Positions 16,533-25,452 of a DNA stretch of 64,000 bases are shown here, one piece after another (positions within the stretch are counted from its first letter, which is position 1; every line of letters starts with the position of its first letter). Source of the DNA: Chloroflexota bacterium (GTDB taxonomy: Bacteria; Chloroflexota; Anaerolineae; Anaerolineales; Villigracilaceae); NCBI GenBank assembly GCA_016223135.1, contig JACRPQ010000005.1, positions 302,873 through 366,872 on the forward strand. Direction: 5' to 3'. The position numbers were made by a program, and so were the translations under genes. The notes under the pieces are model-generated. The model was given only the letters and a program-made list of their open reading frames with translations, was not told the origin of the DNA and did no database searches.

Positions 16533-19500
16533 ATGCGTAAAATCCACCTGAGCTGGAAAGACCTGTTTTTCAACCTCGCCCTCGCCCTGCTTTACTTCGG
16601 CGTGGCGAAAATGGGACTGCTCTTCGGTTTCTCCAAGGAGCCCATCCTGTCCCACTGGTCATTGAGCGGATTGGCGCTCGCCGCCCTGCTCATTTGGGGC
16701 TACCGCCTGACGCCGGCGGTGTTCCTGGGCGCGCTGGCAACCTATCTGAGCGCCGGCGTTCCCTGGGGGAGCGCGCTGCTCATCGGCGTGGGGGAAACCC
16801 TTGAGGCGGTTATTGCCTTTTACTGCTTGCGCCGCACCCGCTTCGACCGCCGCATGTCCCGCCTGCGGGATTTATGGCTGCTGATTACTTTTGGCGTCCT
16901 GCTCGGACCGCTGATCGCAACCACTGTCAGCGTGACCGCCTTTGCCCTGAGCGGATTGACCCTCCCAGCCTCCTCCAGCGTTTGGTGGACTTGGTGGCTG
17001 AGCGACGCCGGCAGCGTCCTGGTTCTCACCCCTCCTCTGCTGATGGTGGTTCTCAACCAGCGCCAGACGCGAGGTGAGCGTATAGAGACGGCGGGGGTTC
17101 TTCTATTCCTGTTGGCATCCTCGGTTCTCGTATTTTGGGACCCGTTTCCAAAGATTATCCCGCTTGTCAGTTGGGGCTATTTGGTTTTCCCGGCGCTGTT
17201 ATACAGCGGGCTGCGCACCGGCATGTACGGCGCGGCGCTGAGCGTGTCCCTCTTGAGCATCAGCGCCGCCATTGCCACGGCGTTGGGGCTTGGTCCTATT
17301 GCACGCTACGAGCCCGATTTGAACCTGTGGCAACTTGACATTTACATGGGGGTGGCTGCCATCACCGCCTATGGCTTCGCCCTTGCCGTTGATGAGCGCC
17401 GTCAGACGGAAGAAAAATTGAAAGAGAGCGAGCAAAGGTATTCTCTTTTGTTCAGCAAATCCGCCGTCCCCACCGTTTTGTTGAAACTGCCCGAGTTCAT
17501 CATCACGGATGTCAATGAAGCCGTCGAGAAACTGCTCGGCTTTACTAAGCAGGAAATGCTCGACAAGACCGCGATGGAGATGGACATCATCCCGCCTGAA
17601 GCGCTGGCGCAATTCATAAAAAACTTTGAGAAACAAGGCTCGCTGAGCGGCAGTGAAATGCACATTCGCACCAAGTCCGATGGGGAGCGTTTCGTTATTG
17701 CCAATACTTACCCGCTGGAGATACGCGGACAGCGATACGCGCTGGCCACGATGCAAGACATCACCGAGCGCAAGCGGGCAGAGGAGAAACTCCACAACCT
17801 GCTGGAAGAGCGCAAGACCCACATCGAGGAACTTCAAAATCAGCGCCAAGCCCTCGAAGCGGCGCAACATCGTTACGAGGAACTGTTCGAGTTTGCGCCG
17901 GATGGTTACCTGGTGACAAACAGCGCTGGCATCATCGAACATGCAAACCGGGCGGCGGTCGCCATGCTGGGTACACCCTGGCTCGACCTGATCGGCAAAC
18001 CCCTTGCGGTCTACCTCATAAAAGACGATAGACAACGCCGCGAGTTCTACGCCCACCTGACAAATCTGAAGAAAGGGCAGCAGAACACACAACAATGGGA
18101 GGCGATGCTCAAGCCCCAGGGCGGTCAGCCAGCCTTCCCAGCGGCTATCACCATTGCCCCCGCTTACGACTCCCAAGGCGTGCTGACGGGCATTCGCTGG
18201 TCGCTGCGCGACATTACTGAGCGCAAACAGGCGGAAAAGGCGTTGATAGAAAACGAAAAAATTTTCCGCCTCATCGCCAACAATTCCCCGGATATCATCT
18301 TTTCTCAGAATGTTGATCTTATCTATGATCGCATCATCAACCCTGCTCCCCCACTGACACCAGAGGATGTTGTTGGAAAAACGGACTTCGACCTCCTGCC
18401 ACAACCACAGGCGCAGCTCCTGACGGAATTAAAACGCAAGGTGATCACCACTGGCGAAGGAATTCATGAAGAGTTGCTTCTCTCGCCCGGGGGAATTCAA
18501 CGCTGGTATGACGTTGTTTACAATCCTGTATACGACGAGAACGGTCAGATTGTTGGCATCATCAGTTACTCCCGCGACATCACCGAGCGCAAACGCGCCG
18601 AAGAGGCTCTGCGGCGCAGCGAGGCACTATTGCTCCAAACGGGTAAGATGGCAAAAGTTGGCGGATGGGAACTTGATTTACAAACGATGACGCTAAGTTG
18701 GTCAGCGGAGACATACCGCATTCACGAAGTGGACCCGTCGCTCAAACCCGACCTGGAAAACGCGATTAACTTTTACGCGCCCGAAGCGCGCCCGATCATC
18801 ACCGAGGCAGTGCGGCAAGCCGTGGAAGAAGGCAAGGCATACGATCTGGAACTACCGTTCATCACCGCCAAAGGCAATCGTATCTGGATACGCACGATGG
18901 GAGAAGCGGAGTTCCAAAACGGGAAGTGCGTGCGACTTTTTGGTACTTTCCAAGATATCACCGAACGCAAGCGCCTCGATGCAGACCGCCTCGCCCGCGA
19001 GCTTGCCGAGCGCGCCAGCCAAGCCAAGAGCGAATTCCTCTCGCGCATGAGCCACGAACTGCGCACCCCGCTCAATTCCATTTTGGGATTTGCCCAACTT
19101 CTGGAGATGGACAAATTGAATCCCGACCAGTCGGAAAACGTCCATCAAATCATCAAATCGGGGCGTCATCTGCTTGACTTGGTTAACGAAGTGCTGGACA
19201 TTGCCCGCATCGAAGCGGGCCGTCTCACCACATCTCCGGAACCGGTGCATGTGGAGACGGCTGTGCGGGAGGCGCTGGAACTCATCCGCCCGCTGGCAGA
19301 TCAACGCGGCATTTCCATTCAGGTCAAGGTGCCATCCGCCGAGAATGTCTTCGTCACCGCCGACGTTCAGCGCCTGAAGCAGGTGCTGCTCAATCTGCTT
19401 TCCAATGCGGTCAAATTCAATCGTCCGGGCGGCGAGATCCATATCACCGCCAGCCTGTTGGTGGACGGCTTTCTGCACCTGGCAGTGCACGATACGGGCG

Positions 19501-20132
19501 AGGGCATCCCGCCCGACAAAATGGACCGCCTCTTCATCCCCTTTGAACGCCTCAAACTGGACCCGGAACGAGTCGAGGGAACCGGTCTTGGCTTGGCGCT
19601 CAGCAAAGGGCTGGTGGAGGCGATGGGCGGGCGCATGGGCGCACAGAGCGTGCTCGGCGAGGGCAGCACTTTCTGGTTTGACCTGCCGTTGACCAGCGAA
19701 CAAAAGGAGGTCGTCCTCATGGCTGAAGTGGATGATTATCTCAAGATAACCCCCTCAAGCAGTAATGGCTTGATCCTGTACGTGGAAGACAATCTTTCCA
19801 ACGTCAAACTGGTGGAAAAGATTATTGCCCGCCTGCCCGGCGTGGAACTGCTCACTGCCATGCAGGGACGGCTCACACTCGACCTGGCGCGCGCCAACCA
19901 CCCCGCCCTCATCCTGCTCGATATCCACCTGCCCGACATCGGCGGCGGCGAGGTGCTCCGCGCCCTGCGCGCCGACCCGCAAACCGCAGATATCCCTGTA
20001 GTGGTGATGAGCGCCGACGCCACTCATGCCCAGATCGAGCGCATGCTTGCCGCCGGCGCCAACGCCTATCTGACCAAACCCATTGACGTGCGCCAGTTCC
20101 TGGATGTTGTTGGCAGGATTCTTGGCAGTTAA
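16533..20132 (+). CDS. MASE1-PAS hybrid sensor histidine kinase
   Basis: This encodes 1199 residues from ATG 16533, chosen because GGAG lies 7 nt upstream. An N-terminal MASE1 membrane sensor (about eight hydrophobic segments, residues 10-290) is followed by four PAS/PAC modules ending in 'DITERK' (about 310, 440, 570 and 700). HisKA comes next (FLSRMSHELRTPLNSILGFA), then HATPase_c (NLLSNAVKF, DTGEGIPPD, GTGLGLALSKGL) and a C-terminal receiver (YVEDN, LILLDIHLPDIGG, MSADAT, LTKPIDV). The input signal is unknown. It is followed 18 bp later by an HD-GYP regulator, so the pair probably links the signal to c-di-GMP. Confidence 0.92.
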   Translation: MRKIHLSWKDLFFNLALALLYFGVAKMGLLFGFSKEPILSHWSLSGLALAALLIWGYRLTPAVFLGALATYLSAGVPWGSALLIGVGETLEAVIAFYCLRRTRFDRRMSRLRDLWLLITFGVLLGPLIATTVSVTAFALSGLTLPASSSVWWTWWLSDAGSVLVLTPPLLMVVLNQRQTRGERIETAGVLLFLLASSVLVFWDPFPKIIPLVSWGYLVFPALLYSGLRTGMYGAALSVSLLSISAAIATALGLGPIARYEPDLNLWQLDIYMGVAAITAYGFALAVDERRQTEEKLKESEQRYSLLFSKSAVPTVLLKLPEFIITDVNEAVEKLLGFTKQEMLDKTAMEMDIIPPEALAQFIKNFEKQGSLSGSEMHIRTKSDGERFVIANTYPLEIRGQRYALATMQDITERKRAEEKLHNLLEERKTHIEELQNQRQALEAAQHRYEELFEFAPDGYLVTNSAGIIEHANRAAVAMLGTPWLDLIGKPLAVYLIKDDRQRREFYAHLTNLKKGQQNTQQWEAMLKPQGGQPAFPAAITIAPAYDSQGVLTGIRWSLRDITERKQAEKALIENEKIFRLIANNSPDIIFSQNVDLIYDRIINPAPPLTPEDVVGKTDFDLLPQPQAQLLTELKRKVITTGEGIHEELLLSPGGIQRWYDVVYNPVYDENGQIVGIISYSRDITERKRAEEALRRSEALLLQTGKMAKVGGWELDLQTMTLSWSAETYRIHEVDPSLKPDLENAINFYAPEARPIITEAVRQAVEEGKAYDLELPFITAKGNRIWIRTMGEAEFQNGKCVRLFGTFQDITERKRLDADRLARELAERASQAKSEFLSRMSHELRTPLNSILGFAQLLEMDKLNPDQSENVHQIIKSGRHLLDLVNEVLDIARIEAGRLTTSPEPVHVETAVREALELIRPLADQRGISIQVKVPSAENVFVTADVQRLKQVLLNLLSNAVKFNRPGGEIHITASLLVDGFLHLAVHDTGEGIPPDKMDRLFIPFERLKLDPERVEGTGLGLALSKGLVEAMGGRMGAQSVLGEGSTFWFDLPLTSEQKEVVLMAEVDDYLKITPSSSNGLILYVEDNLSNVKLVEKIIARLPGVELLTAMQGRLTLDLARANHPALILLDIHLPDIGGGEVLRALRADPQTADIPVVVMSADATHAQIERMLAAGANAYLTKPIDVRQFLDVVGRILGS

Positions 20133-20150
20133 TTGATCGTCGGGAGGAAT

Positions 20151-21710
20151 ATGATGAATTTGAACAGTTCCGCTAAAATTCTCATCGTGGATGATCAGGA
20201 GGCTAACCTGCTCGTCCTGGAAAAACTACTCAAAAAAGAGGGTTACGAAAATCTCCGCACCCTGAACGACTCGCGCCAGACGCTCGCCGTCTTCCAGGAA
20301 TGGCAGCCCGATCTGCTTCTGCTCGACCTGATGATGCCGCACATGGACGGTTTCGCCGTGATGGAAGCGCTCAAGCCGCTCATACCCGAAGGCGACTACT
20401 TCCCCATCCTGGTGCTGACCGCCGATATTACATCCAATGCCAGGCAACGCGCCCTCTCCAGCGGGGCGATGGATTTCATCGCCAAGCCCTTCGACGCCAC
20501 CGAGATCATCCTGCGCATTCGCAACTTGCTTCAGACCCGCGCCCTGCACAAACAATTGCAGGAACAAAACATCGTTCTGGAAGAGAAAGTGCGCCAGCGC
20601 ACGGCGGAACTGCATCGCCGCCTGCAAAACATCGAAGCCCTGCATGCCATTGACATGGCAATCGGCGGCGGTCTTGATCTTAAACTGACGCTTTCCCTGG
20701 CTCTCGATCAAATCATCAGCCAATTGGATGTGGATGCCGCCTCGGTGCTGCTACTCAACCCTCACACCCAAATGCTGGAATATGCCGCCGGGCGCGGCTT
20801 TCGCGGTCGTGAAATCGAGCGCTCCCGCCTGCGCGTGGGCGAAGGACACGCGGGCCGCGCTGCGCTGCAACGGCGGACGGTGATCGTGCACAATCTGCAT
20901 AGCGCCATCCACGAGTTCGTGCGCGCCGATCTGCTGCGCGGAGAGAATTTCATGAGCTACTATGGCGTTCCGCTCATCGCCAAAGGACAGATCAAAGGCG
21001 TGCTGGAAGTTTTCCTGCGCAACGATCGGACGGCTGACAATGAGTGGTTGAACTTTCTCGAAACGCTGGCGGCGCAGATTGCCATCGCCGTGGACAATGC
21101 CTCCCTCTTCGAGAGTTTGCAGCGCGCCATCATGGACCTGACCATAGCCTACGACACCACTATCGAGGGCTGGTCGCTGGCGATGGACCTGCGCGACAAA
21201 GAGACCGAGGGTCACACCCAGCGCGTTACGCAATGGACCATCAAACTTGCGCGCGCAGCAGGCTTGCCGGAGAAAGGACTGGCGCATGTGCGGCGCGGGG
21301 CGTTGCTCCACGATATTGGCAAGATAGGCGTCCCCGACCACATCCTTTTCAAAGCCGGCAAACTGACCGACGATGAGTGGACAATTATGCGCAAGCACCC
21401 CACCTTTGCTTATGAAATGCTTTCCCGCATTACCTACCTGAAACCCGCCTTGGATATTCCATATTGTCACCATGAAAAATGGGACGGCACGGGGTATCCG
21501 CGCGGTCTGAAAGGCGAGCAAATTCCGCTGGCGGCGCGTCTCTTTGCGGTTGTGGATGTGTGGGACGCTTTGCGCTCCGACCGCCCGTATCGGCCAAGTT
21601 GGTCAACCGAGAAAACGCTCGAACACATCAAATCCCTTTCTGGAACACATTTCGATCCAAAGGCAGTGGAATTGTTCCTGGCGATGATAAGTGAAAACGA
21701 AGAGGTTTGA
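20151..21710 (+). CDS. Response regulator with GAF and HD-GYP domains
   Basis: This 519-residue protein has a receiver domain (ILIVDDQE, LLLLDLMMPHMDGF, Lys in IAKPF), a coiled coil, a GAF domain (about 165-320) and an HD-GYP phosphodiesterase domain (about 330-515). Catalytic residues are in ALLHDIGKIGVPD, the HPTFAYEML helix, YCHHEKWDGTGYPRGLKGEQIP and the usual VVDVWDAL. It likely hydrolyses cyclic di-GMP under control of the hybrid kinase upstream. GGGAGG precedes the start. Stop is TGA, used here as a genuine terminator codon. Confidence 0.93.
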   Translation: MMNLNSSAKILIVDDQEANLLVLEKLLKKEGYENLRTLNDSRQTLAVFQEWQPDLLLLDLMMPHMDGFAVMEALKPLIPEGDYFPILVLTADITSNARQRALSSGAMDFIAKPFDATEIILRIRNLLQTRALHKQLQEQNIVLEEKVRQRTAELHRRLQNIEALHAIDMAIGGGLDLKLTLSLALDQIISQLDVDAASVLLLNPHTQMLEYAAGRGFRGREIERSRLRVGEGHAGRAALQRRTVIVHNLHSAIHEFVRADLLRGENFMSYYGVPLIAKGQIKGVLEVFLRNDRTADNEWLNFLETLAAQIAIAVDNASLFESLQRAIMDLTIAYDTTIEGWSLAMDLRDKETEGHTQRVTQWTIKLARAAGLPEKGLAHVRRGALLHDIGKIGVPDHILFKAGKLTDDEWTIMRKHPTFAYEMLSRITYLKPALDIPYCHHEKWDGTGYPRGLKGEQIPLAARLFAVVDVWDALRSDRPYRPSWSTEKTLEHIKSLSGTHFDPKAVELFLAMISENEEV

Positions 21711-21764
21711 TCTCGCACAGGAAGCCTTGAGTATTACAGCGCAACGTCTCACGCTACAACTGCC

Positions 21765-21806
21765 CAACACCTCTCCCTGACAAGAAAATGTCAGGGAGAG
21801 GTGTTG
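21765..21806. terminator. Long perfect hairpin between converging genes
   Basis: CAACACCTCTCCCTGACA-AGAAAA-TGTCAGGGAGAGGTGTTG is a perfect 18 bp stem between the HD-GYP gene and the selenoprotein candidate. It probably terminates both. The sequence resembles the CTCTCCC..GGGAGAG repeat elements elsewhere. Confidence 0.75.
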
Positions 21807-21883
21807 TTAGGGGAGAACGTCTCTTTCGCAAAAGCGTATTGTGCGCTCTCCAGCGCGCTTTGATCAGAGATTGCTTCTTTCGG

Positions 21884-22345
21884 TTACGGTATCCAATTGG
21901 ATAACACATGCACGACCAGATCAGGATTGTTTGGATCATTGGTCTTCAGATGCACCGCAAAATCGTGCGGACCGTCCATGCCCTCGTGCATCATGAACAC
22001 GCTGGACTCGATGACTGTGCTTTCGCCGGGCTTGAGGACCATCGAACCGATGGTCAGGCGGGGCGGTCAGCACCCCTCCAACACTTCGATATACGGGTCT
22101 TCCTTGAATCGAAGCGTGCCGTCGCCAGTGTTGGTGACTTTGATGGCAAAGGTCAAATTGGTGTTGAACTTCACGCTGCCGTAGTCAATCAATTGTTGAT
22201 CCACCGCAATGGACGGCGTACCGCCTCCGTCCCCACCCTGACGCGCGAACAGGAAGACGGCAAGGGCAACGAGAACCCCGCCCAGCGCCAGAAGTATCCA
22301 GGGGGACTTTTGCTTTTGTCTCTGTTTCTTGTATTTTTTACTCAT
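21884..22345 (-). CDS. Candidate selenoprotein: DUF1573-like membrane protein (Cys92-Sec93)
   Basis: The ORF track stops at an in-frame TGA (22067-22069), but the same frame runs on for 60 codons to TAA at 21884. The whole protein is 153 residues: basic N-terminus, one membrane segment (WILLALGGVLVALAVFLF) and an extracytoplasmic ASH/DUF1573-like beta domain. The TGA follows IEVLEGC and precedes PPRLTIGSMVLKPGES. The C-terminus (MMHEGMDGPHDF, TNDPNNPDL, VLSNWIP) is intact and well formed. From memory, homologues read EGCCPP here, so UGA replaces the second Cys. A SECIS-like hairpin lies 11 nt downstream. ATG 22345 has AAAGGAG. It probably opens or ends the CuA gene set. Confidence 0.85.
22037..22055 (-). 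promoter_or_regulatory. SECIS-like hairpin of the DUF1573-like gene
   Basis: Reading the mRNA: UGA, 11 nt, then GACCAUCG-GUU-CGAUGGUC. The stem is a perfect 8 bp and the loop begins with G. UGA-to-loop distance is 19 nt. This is within the known bacterial SECIS layout (loop 3-14 nt, G in the first two loop positions, 16-37 nt from UGA). Confidence 0.8.
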
Positions 22346-22372
22346 TGAGTTACTCCTTTTATGTTTTTGTAC

Positions 22373-22542
22373 GACGAGATTTATCTCGTCCGCCTGCATG
22401 CGGGACGGACAACTCATTGAGTTGTCCCACTTTGCTATATTTTTTGTACGACGAGATTTATCTCGTCTGCATCCACTGCTTGGGCGCGGCAATTGCGAAA
22501 TGAATTTCGCGCTACGGTTGCAGCAAATGTGAAATGAATTTC
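22373..22542. repeat. Cluster of five intergenic palindromes
   Basis: GACGAGAT-TT-ATCTCGTC occurs twice (22373-22390, 22450-22467). GGACAACTC-ATT-GAGTTGTCC lies at 22407-22427, GCGAAAT-GA-ATTTCGC at 22495-22510 and GAAAT-GA-ATTTC at 22531-22542. The last two are followed by GCGCTAC or GCGTTAC. This is the densest array of the palindrome family in the window, between the CuA-cytochrome gene and the selenoprotein gene. Confidence 0.7.
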
Positions 22543-22545
22543 GCG

Positions 22546-23553
22546 TTACGGGTGATATTCAAACTGGAACGAGTAAAGGTACGCAACCAAATCCCAGATT
22601 TGTTCTTCGGTAAAGATCGAGCCCCACATGGGCATGCCCGTGCCCATGCCGCCGCGCAGGATTTTGCCTTGCAGCAGGGCGGGGCTGGCGCCGAGCATTC
22701 GCCGCGGGTCGGTAAAATCAGTAGGCGCTTGCATCGCCATATCCATTGCGCCTGCCATCGTTTGCATGGAAGACTCGCCTGCTGTCGTCAGGTCGTCGGC
22801 AAAGACGCCATCGCCGCCGCCGTTTTCGCCGTGACAGGCGGCGCAGTTTTGGGCGTAGAGTCGTTTTCCGTTGACGAGGGATTCGGGGGTGGTGTTGGAT
22901 TGCCAGAGGAACGCGACCACGTCCCAGCGTTGGGATTCGGTCAGCGGGGTAGTGGATAAATCGGTGAATACTTGATAGGGCGAATGGGAGCGATAGTAGT
23001 CGGAGAATTGGTAATTGGTAATTGGTAATTCGTCGGTAAACTGTTGTCCGTTAACTGCTGACGGCTTGTTGGGTGGAATGGATGGCGCGTCGTGCGGAGC
23101 GTCGAGGTCGAGGCGGAGGGAAACGTAAAGGGGAACAGCGCCAGGCTCGGGGCGCTGTCCTGAGCGTGTCGAAGGATCCGAGAGTGAACCGCTGACCTCA
23201 ATCGTGCCGCGCATCCGCCAGTGGTTGAGTCCACACCAGCGCGTGCAGTAGAAGGTGTATGTCCCCGGCTTGTCGAAGGTCAACGTGATGTCGGCGACTT
23301 TCCCTGGGAGGATGTCCACGCTTTGCATGTCCATCTGACCGACCGCGAAGCCATGCACAACGTCATCGGAGGTGATTTTTAGATGGAGCGGCTTGCCAAC
23401 TTCCGCCTGAAGGACATCGGGAGTCCAACCGCCAGCCTCCGCCATGCGGGCGTGAATCAAGGGTGTGCGCGACCAAAGGTATAGCGGCGCGCCAACGGCA
23501 AGCAAGATGCCCGCGATAATCAGGAGACGAGCGAGGAGTTCGGGACGGTTCAT
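22546..23553 (-). CDS. CuA-domain protein fused to cytochrome c (COX2-like, no partner oxidase)
   Basis: The 335-residue protein starts at ATG 23551-23553 (MNRPELLARLLIIAGILL), coupled to the upstream gene by ATGA; the ORF-track start at 24063 is a shadow. One N-terminal membrane anchor precedes a cupredoxin with all CuA ligands: His in DDVVHGF and CTRWCGLNHWRM (CxxxCxxxHxxM). A linker contains repeat-derived sequence. A cytochrome c domain follows (CAACHGENGGGDG, Met region GMGTGMPMWG). This resembles caa3-type subunit II, but no subunit I gene is in the window. Extracytoplasmic electron transfer is likely. Confidence 0.88.
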   Translation of the reverse strand: MNRPELLARLLIIAGILLAVGAPLYLWSRTPLIHARMAEAGGWTPDVLQAEVGKPLHLKITSDDVVHGFAVGQMDMQSVDILPGKVADITLTFDKPGTYTFYCTRWCGLNHWRMRGTIEVSGSLSDPSTRSGQRPEPGAVPLYVSLRLDLDAPHDAPSIPPNKPSAVNGQQFTDELPITNYQFSDYYRSHSPYQVFTDLSTTPLTESQRWDVVAFLWQSNTTPESLVNGKRLYAQNCAACHGENGGGDGVFADDLTTAGESSMQTMAGAMDMAMQAPTDFTDPRRMLGASPALLQGKILRGGMGTGMPMWGSIFTEEQIWDLVAYLYSFQFEYHP

Positions 23554-24899
23554 AACAACAACCAAAGCATGAAGGCTGTGACGATGAAGCAATAGACCAC
23601 AACAGGGACGGAAGAGACGTGCGCTTCTTGCGCGGACCTTTGGGCTGTGCGCGCCGACCAAGCCAGTCCGCCCACGAGCGACAACGTTTGCGCGGGCGCG
23701 AGAATGGAGGTGAGAATCGGCTGCCATGCGATGTTTGCCGTGCCAAAAAGATTCCAGCCGAGTCCAAGCGGATCGGAGAGGGCGGCGAAGATGTAGGAGG
23801 CGTTGGTGAGAACGAAGGACAGGCTGAACGCGACCCAGAACATCAAGCCGAGAGGGATGAGGGAATTGGAAAGCGCGGCAAACGCCCTCACCCCTGCCCC
23901 CTTCGACGGGCTCAGGGCGGCGCCTCTCCCAATGGGAGAGGGAAAAATCATCAACCGAAAAGTTCCTGGAAGAACGACAAAGATGATGGCGAGAAAAGCG
24001 GCAGCATAAACGAACCATGCTCCTGAACCGACGTTGTACGCCGCGTCTTTGAGCGCCCCCCACGGACCGAGCAGAACGCCTGCGTAAATCATCGCCGAGC
24101 CAAGCATGATGAAGGCTTTGAAGGCTTCGTCCATGCGGGCGGACGGTTTGGCAAGGTCAGCGGCGAAGGGACGCAGGTTGAGGGCAATGTTATCGTGCGG
24201 GCAGGTGCGGAGACATTCCATGCACAAGCCGCAGTAGGTGTTCTTCGTCAAGCCGCCGGGGAAGACGTCCCACGGACAGCCATAGCCTTTTTCGTTGCCG
24301 TTATAACAGGGTTTACCTTCGCACTTGGCACAAACTTGCTTGTCGTTGATTCGCAATTCGATGGGGGCAGTTTGGGAATACAGACCGATAAATCCGCCGA
24401 CGGGACAGAGATAACGGCAGAAGGCGCGGCGCTCGAAAATCATGCTCAGTCCAATGGCAGTGAACAGCATGGCGGCAAGGATAATGCCTGTGATGTTTGG
24501 CGTGGTGAGCAGAACACTGCTAAAGAGAGCCAGAAGAAGAAATGAAATATTTTGCAGCCAGATGTTGCGGAACATCTTTGGCACGCGCAGGTTGAGCCAT
24601 TTTGGTTTTTTATCTGGCGGGGAAAGGATTGCGCCGCGCTGTAACCATTCCCCTGGAAGCGGAATCGGGCAGACGGCGCACCAGCCGCGACCGAAGAAGG
24701 GGACCGCGACGAGAATCAGAATCGCCCACCATCCAATCCACACGAAGACGATGCTGAAGTTGTGACTGCCGACGGGCGTCCCGATGAGTCCCGCAAGGAT
24801 GGCGAAGATGTATCCCACCAACATAACGATAAAGACCGCCAGTTGCGGGTAACGGCTTTTGAGGGCGGATTTGAGGAGGGGCAGGCGGGTGAGTTCCAT
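23550..24899 (-). CDS. NapH/NosR-like membrane [4Fe-4S] protein with a repeat-derived insertion
   Basis: The 449-residue polytopic protein has CxxxCP-type motifs (CPIPLPG, CRYLCPVGG) and cluster motifs CAKCEGKPCYNG...CPWD and CGLCMECLRTCPHDN. It resembles the NapH/NosR-type polyferredoxins that pass electrons from quinol or cytoplasm to periplasmic partners. Near residue 320 is FPSPIGRGAALSPSKGAGVR, encoded by an intergenic-type repeat (CTCTCCC..GGGAGAGGG plus CCTTCGAC..GCTCAG) that keeps the frame. It overlaps the CuA-cytochrome gene by 4 bp. Likely partner of both CuA proteins. Confidence 0.85.
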   Translation of the reverse strand: MELTRLPLLKSALKSRYPQLAVFIVMLVGYIFAILAGLIGTPVGSHNFSIVFVWIGWWAILILVAVPFFGRGWCAVCPIPLPGEWLQRGAILSPPDKKPKWLNLRVPKMFRNIWLQNISFLLLALFSSVLLTTPNITGIILAAMLFTAIGLSMIFERRAFCRYLCPVGGFIGLYSQTAPIELRINDKQVCAKCEGKPCYNGNEKGYGCPWDVFPGGLTKNTYCGLCMECLRTCPHDNIALNLRPFAADLAKPSARMDEAFKAFIMLGSAMIYAGVLLGPWGALKDAAYNVGSGAWFVYAAAFLAIIFVVLPGTFRLMIFPSPIGRGAALSPSKGAGVRAFAALSNSLIPLGLMFWVAFSLSFVLTNASYIFAALSDPLGLGWNLFGTANIAWQPILTSILAPAQTLSLVGGLAWSARTAQRSAQEAHVSSVPVVVYCFIVTAFMLWLLL

Positions 24900-24914
24900 C
24901 GCAGTAATCAGTTA

Positions 24915-25418
24915 TCAGTGATCAGTGGGGGGTAATTGGTAATTGGTGATTGGTGTGGAGCGAGGGAAGAGCAGGATGCCGATGATTGCGAGGATGGAGA
25001 ATCCAATCGAGCGATAAAGCCAGTCGTTTGAGCCGACGGTCAATTTGCCAATCATGAAGGGATGCATGGCTCCGCAGGTGATGTTACAGCGAAAGCGGAA
25101 GGAGCCGGGCTTGTCGGCGACAAAGGTCAGGGTGGCAGATTGACCTGGGTCGGCTTCAACGGAAACATCGTAGCCGTCCACGTAAAGTCCATGGACGACA
25201 TCGGCGCTGACCAGTTGGATGGTGACGGTGTCGCCCGTGTTGACTTTCAGTTCGGAGGGAGAATAGGCAAATTGGCGGGCGTCAATTTCAAAGGCTTGCG
25301 CTGAGCCTTGTCGAAGCGTCCGCGCTTGAGGCGGGGAGGAGAGAGCAGGCAGGGGCGCGAAGGCAACAACCGCCGCGAGGAGTCCCAATAAAATCCATGC
25401 CATCCGTTTCGTTATCAC
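24915..25418 (-). CDS. Membrane-anchored CuA-type cupredoxin
   Basis: The 167-residue protein has an N-terminal signal or anchor (MAWILLGLLAAVVAF), a cupredoxin domain, and a C-terminal hydrophobic segment (SIGFSILAIIGILLF). CuA ligands are complete: His in ADVVHGL and CNITCGAMHPFM (CxxxCxxxHxxM). It differs from the downstream CuA protein in lacking a cytochrome domain. The tail PITNYQLPPTDH and the segment TLRQGSAQAFE are encoded by interspersed repeat sequences. Likely electron transfer or copper handling at the outer membrane face. Confidence 0.83.
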   Translation of the reverse strand: MITKRMAWILLGLLAAVVAFAPLPALSSPPQARTLRQGSAQAFEIDARQFAYSPSELKVNTGDTVTIQLVSADVVHGLYVDGYDVSVEADPGQSATLTFVADKPGSFRFRCNITCGAMHPFMIGKLTVGSNDWLYRSIGFSILAIIGILLFPRSTPITNYQLPPTDH

Positions 25419-25452
25419 TGTTTACCTGTTTACCTGTGTACCTATGTACGTT

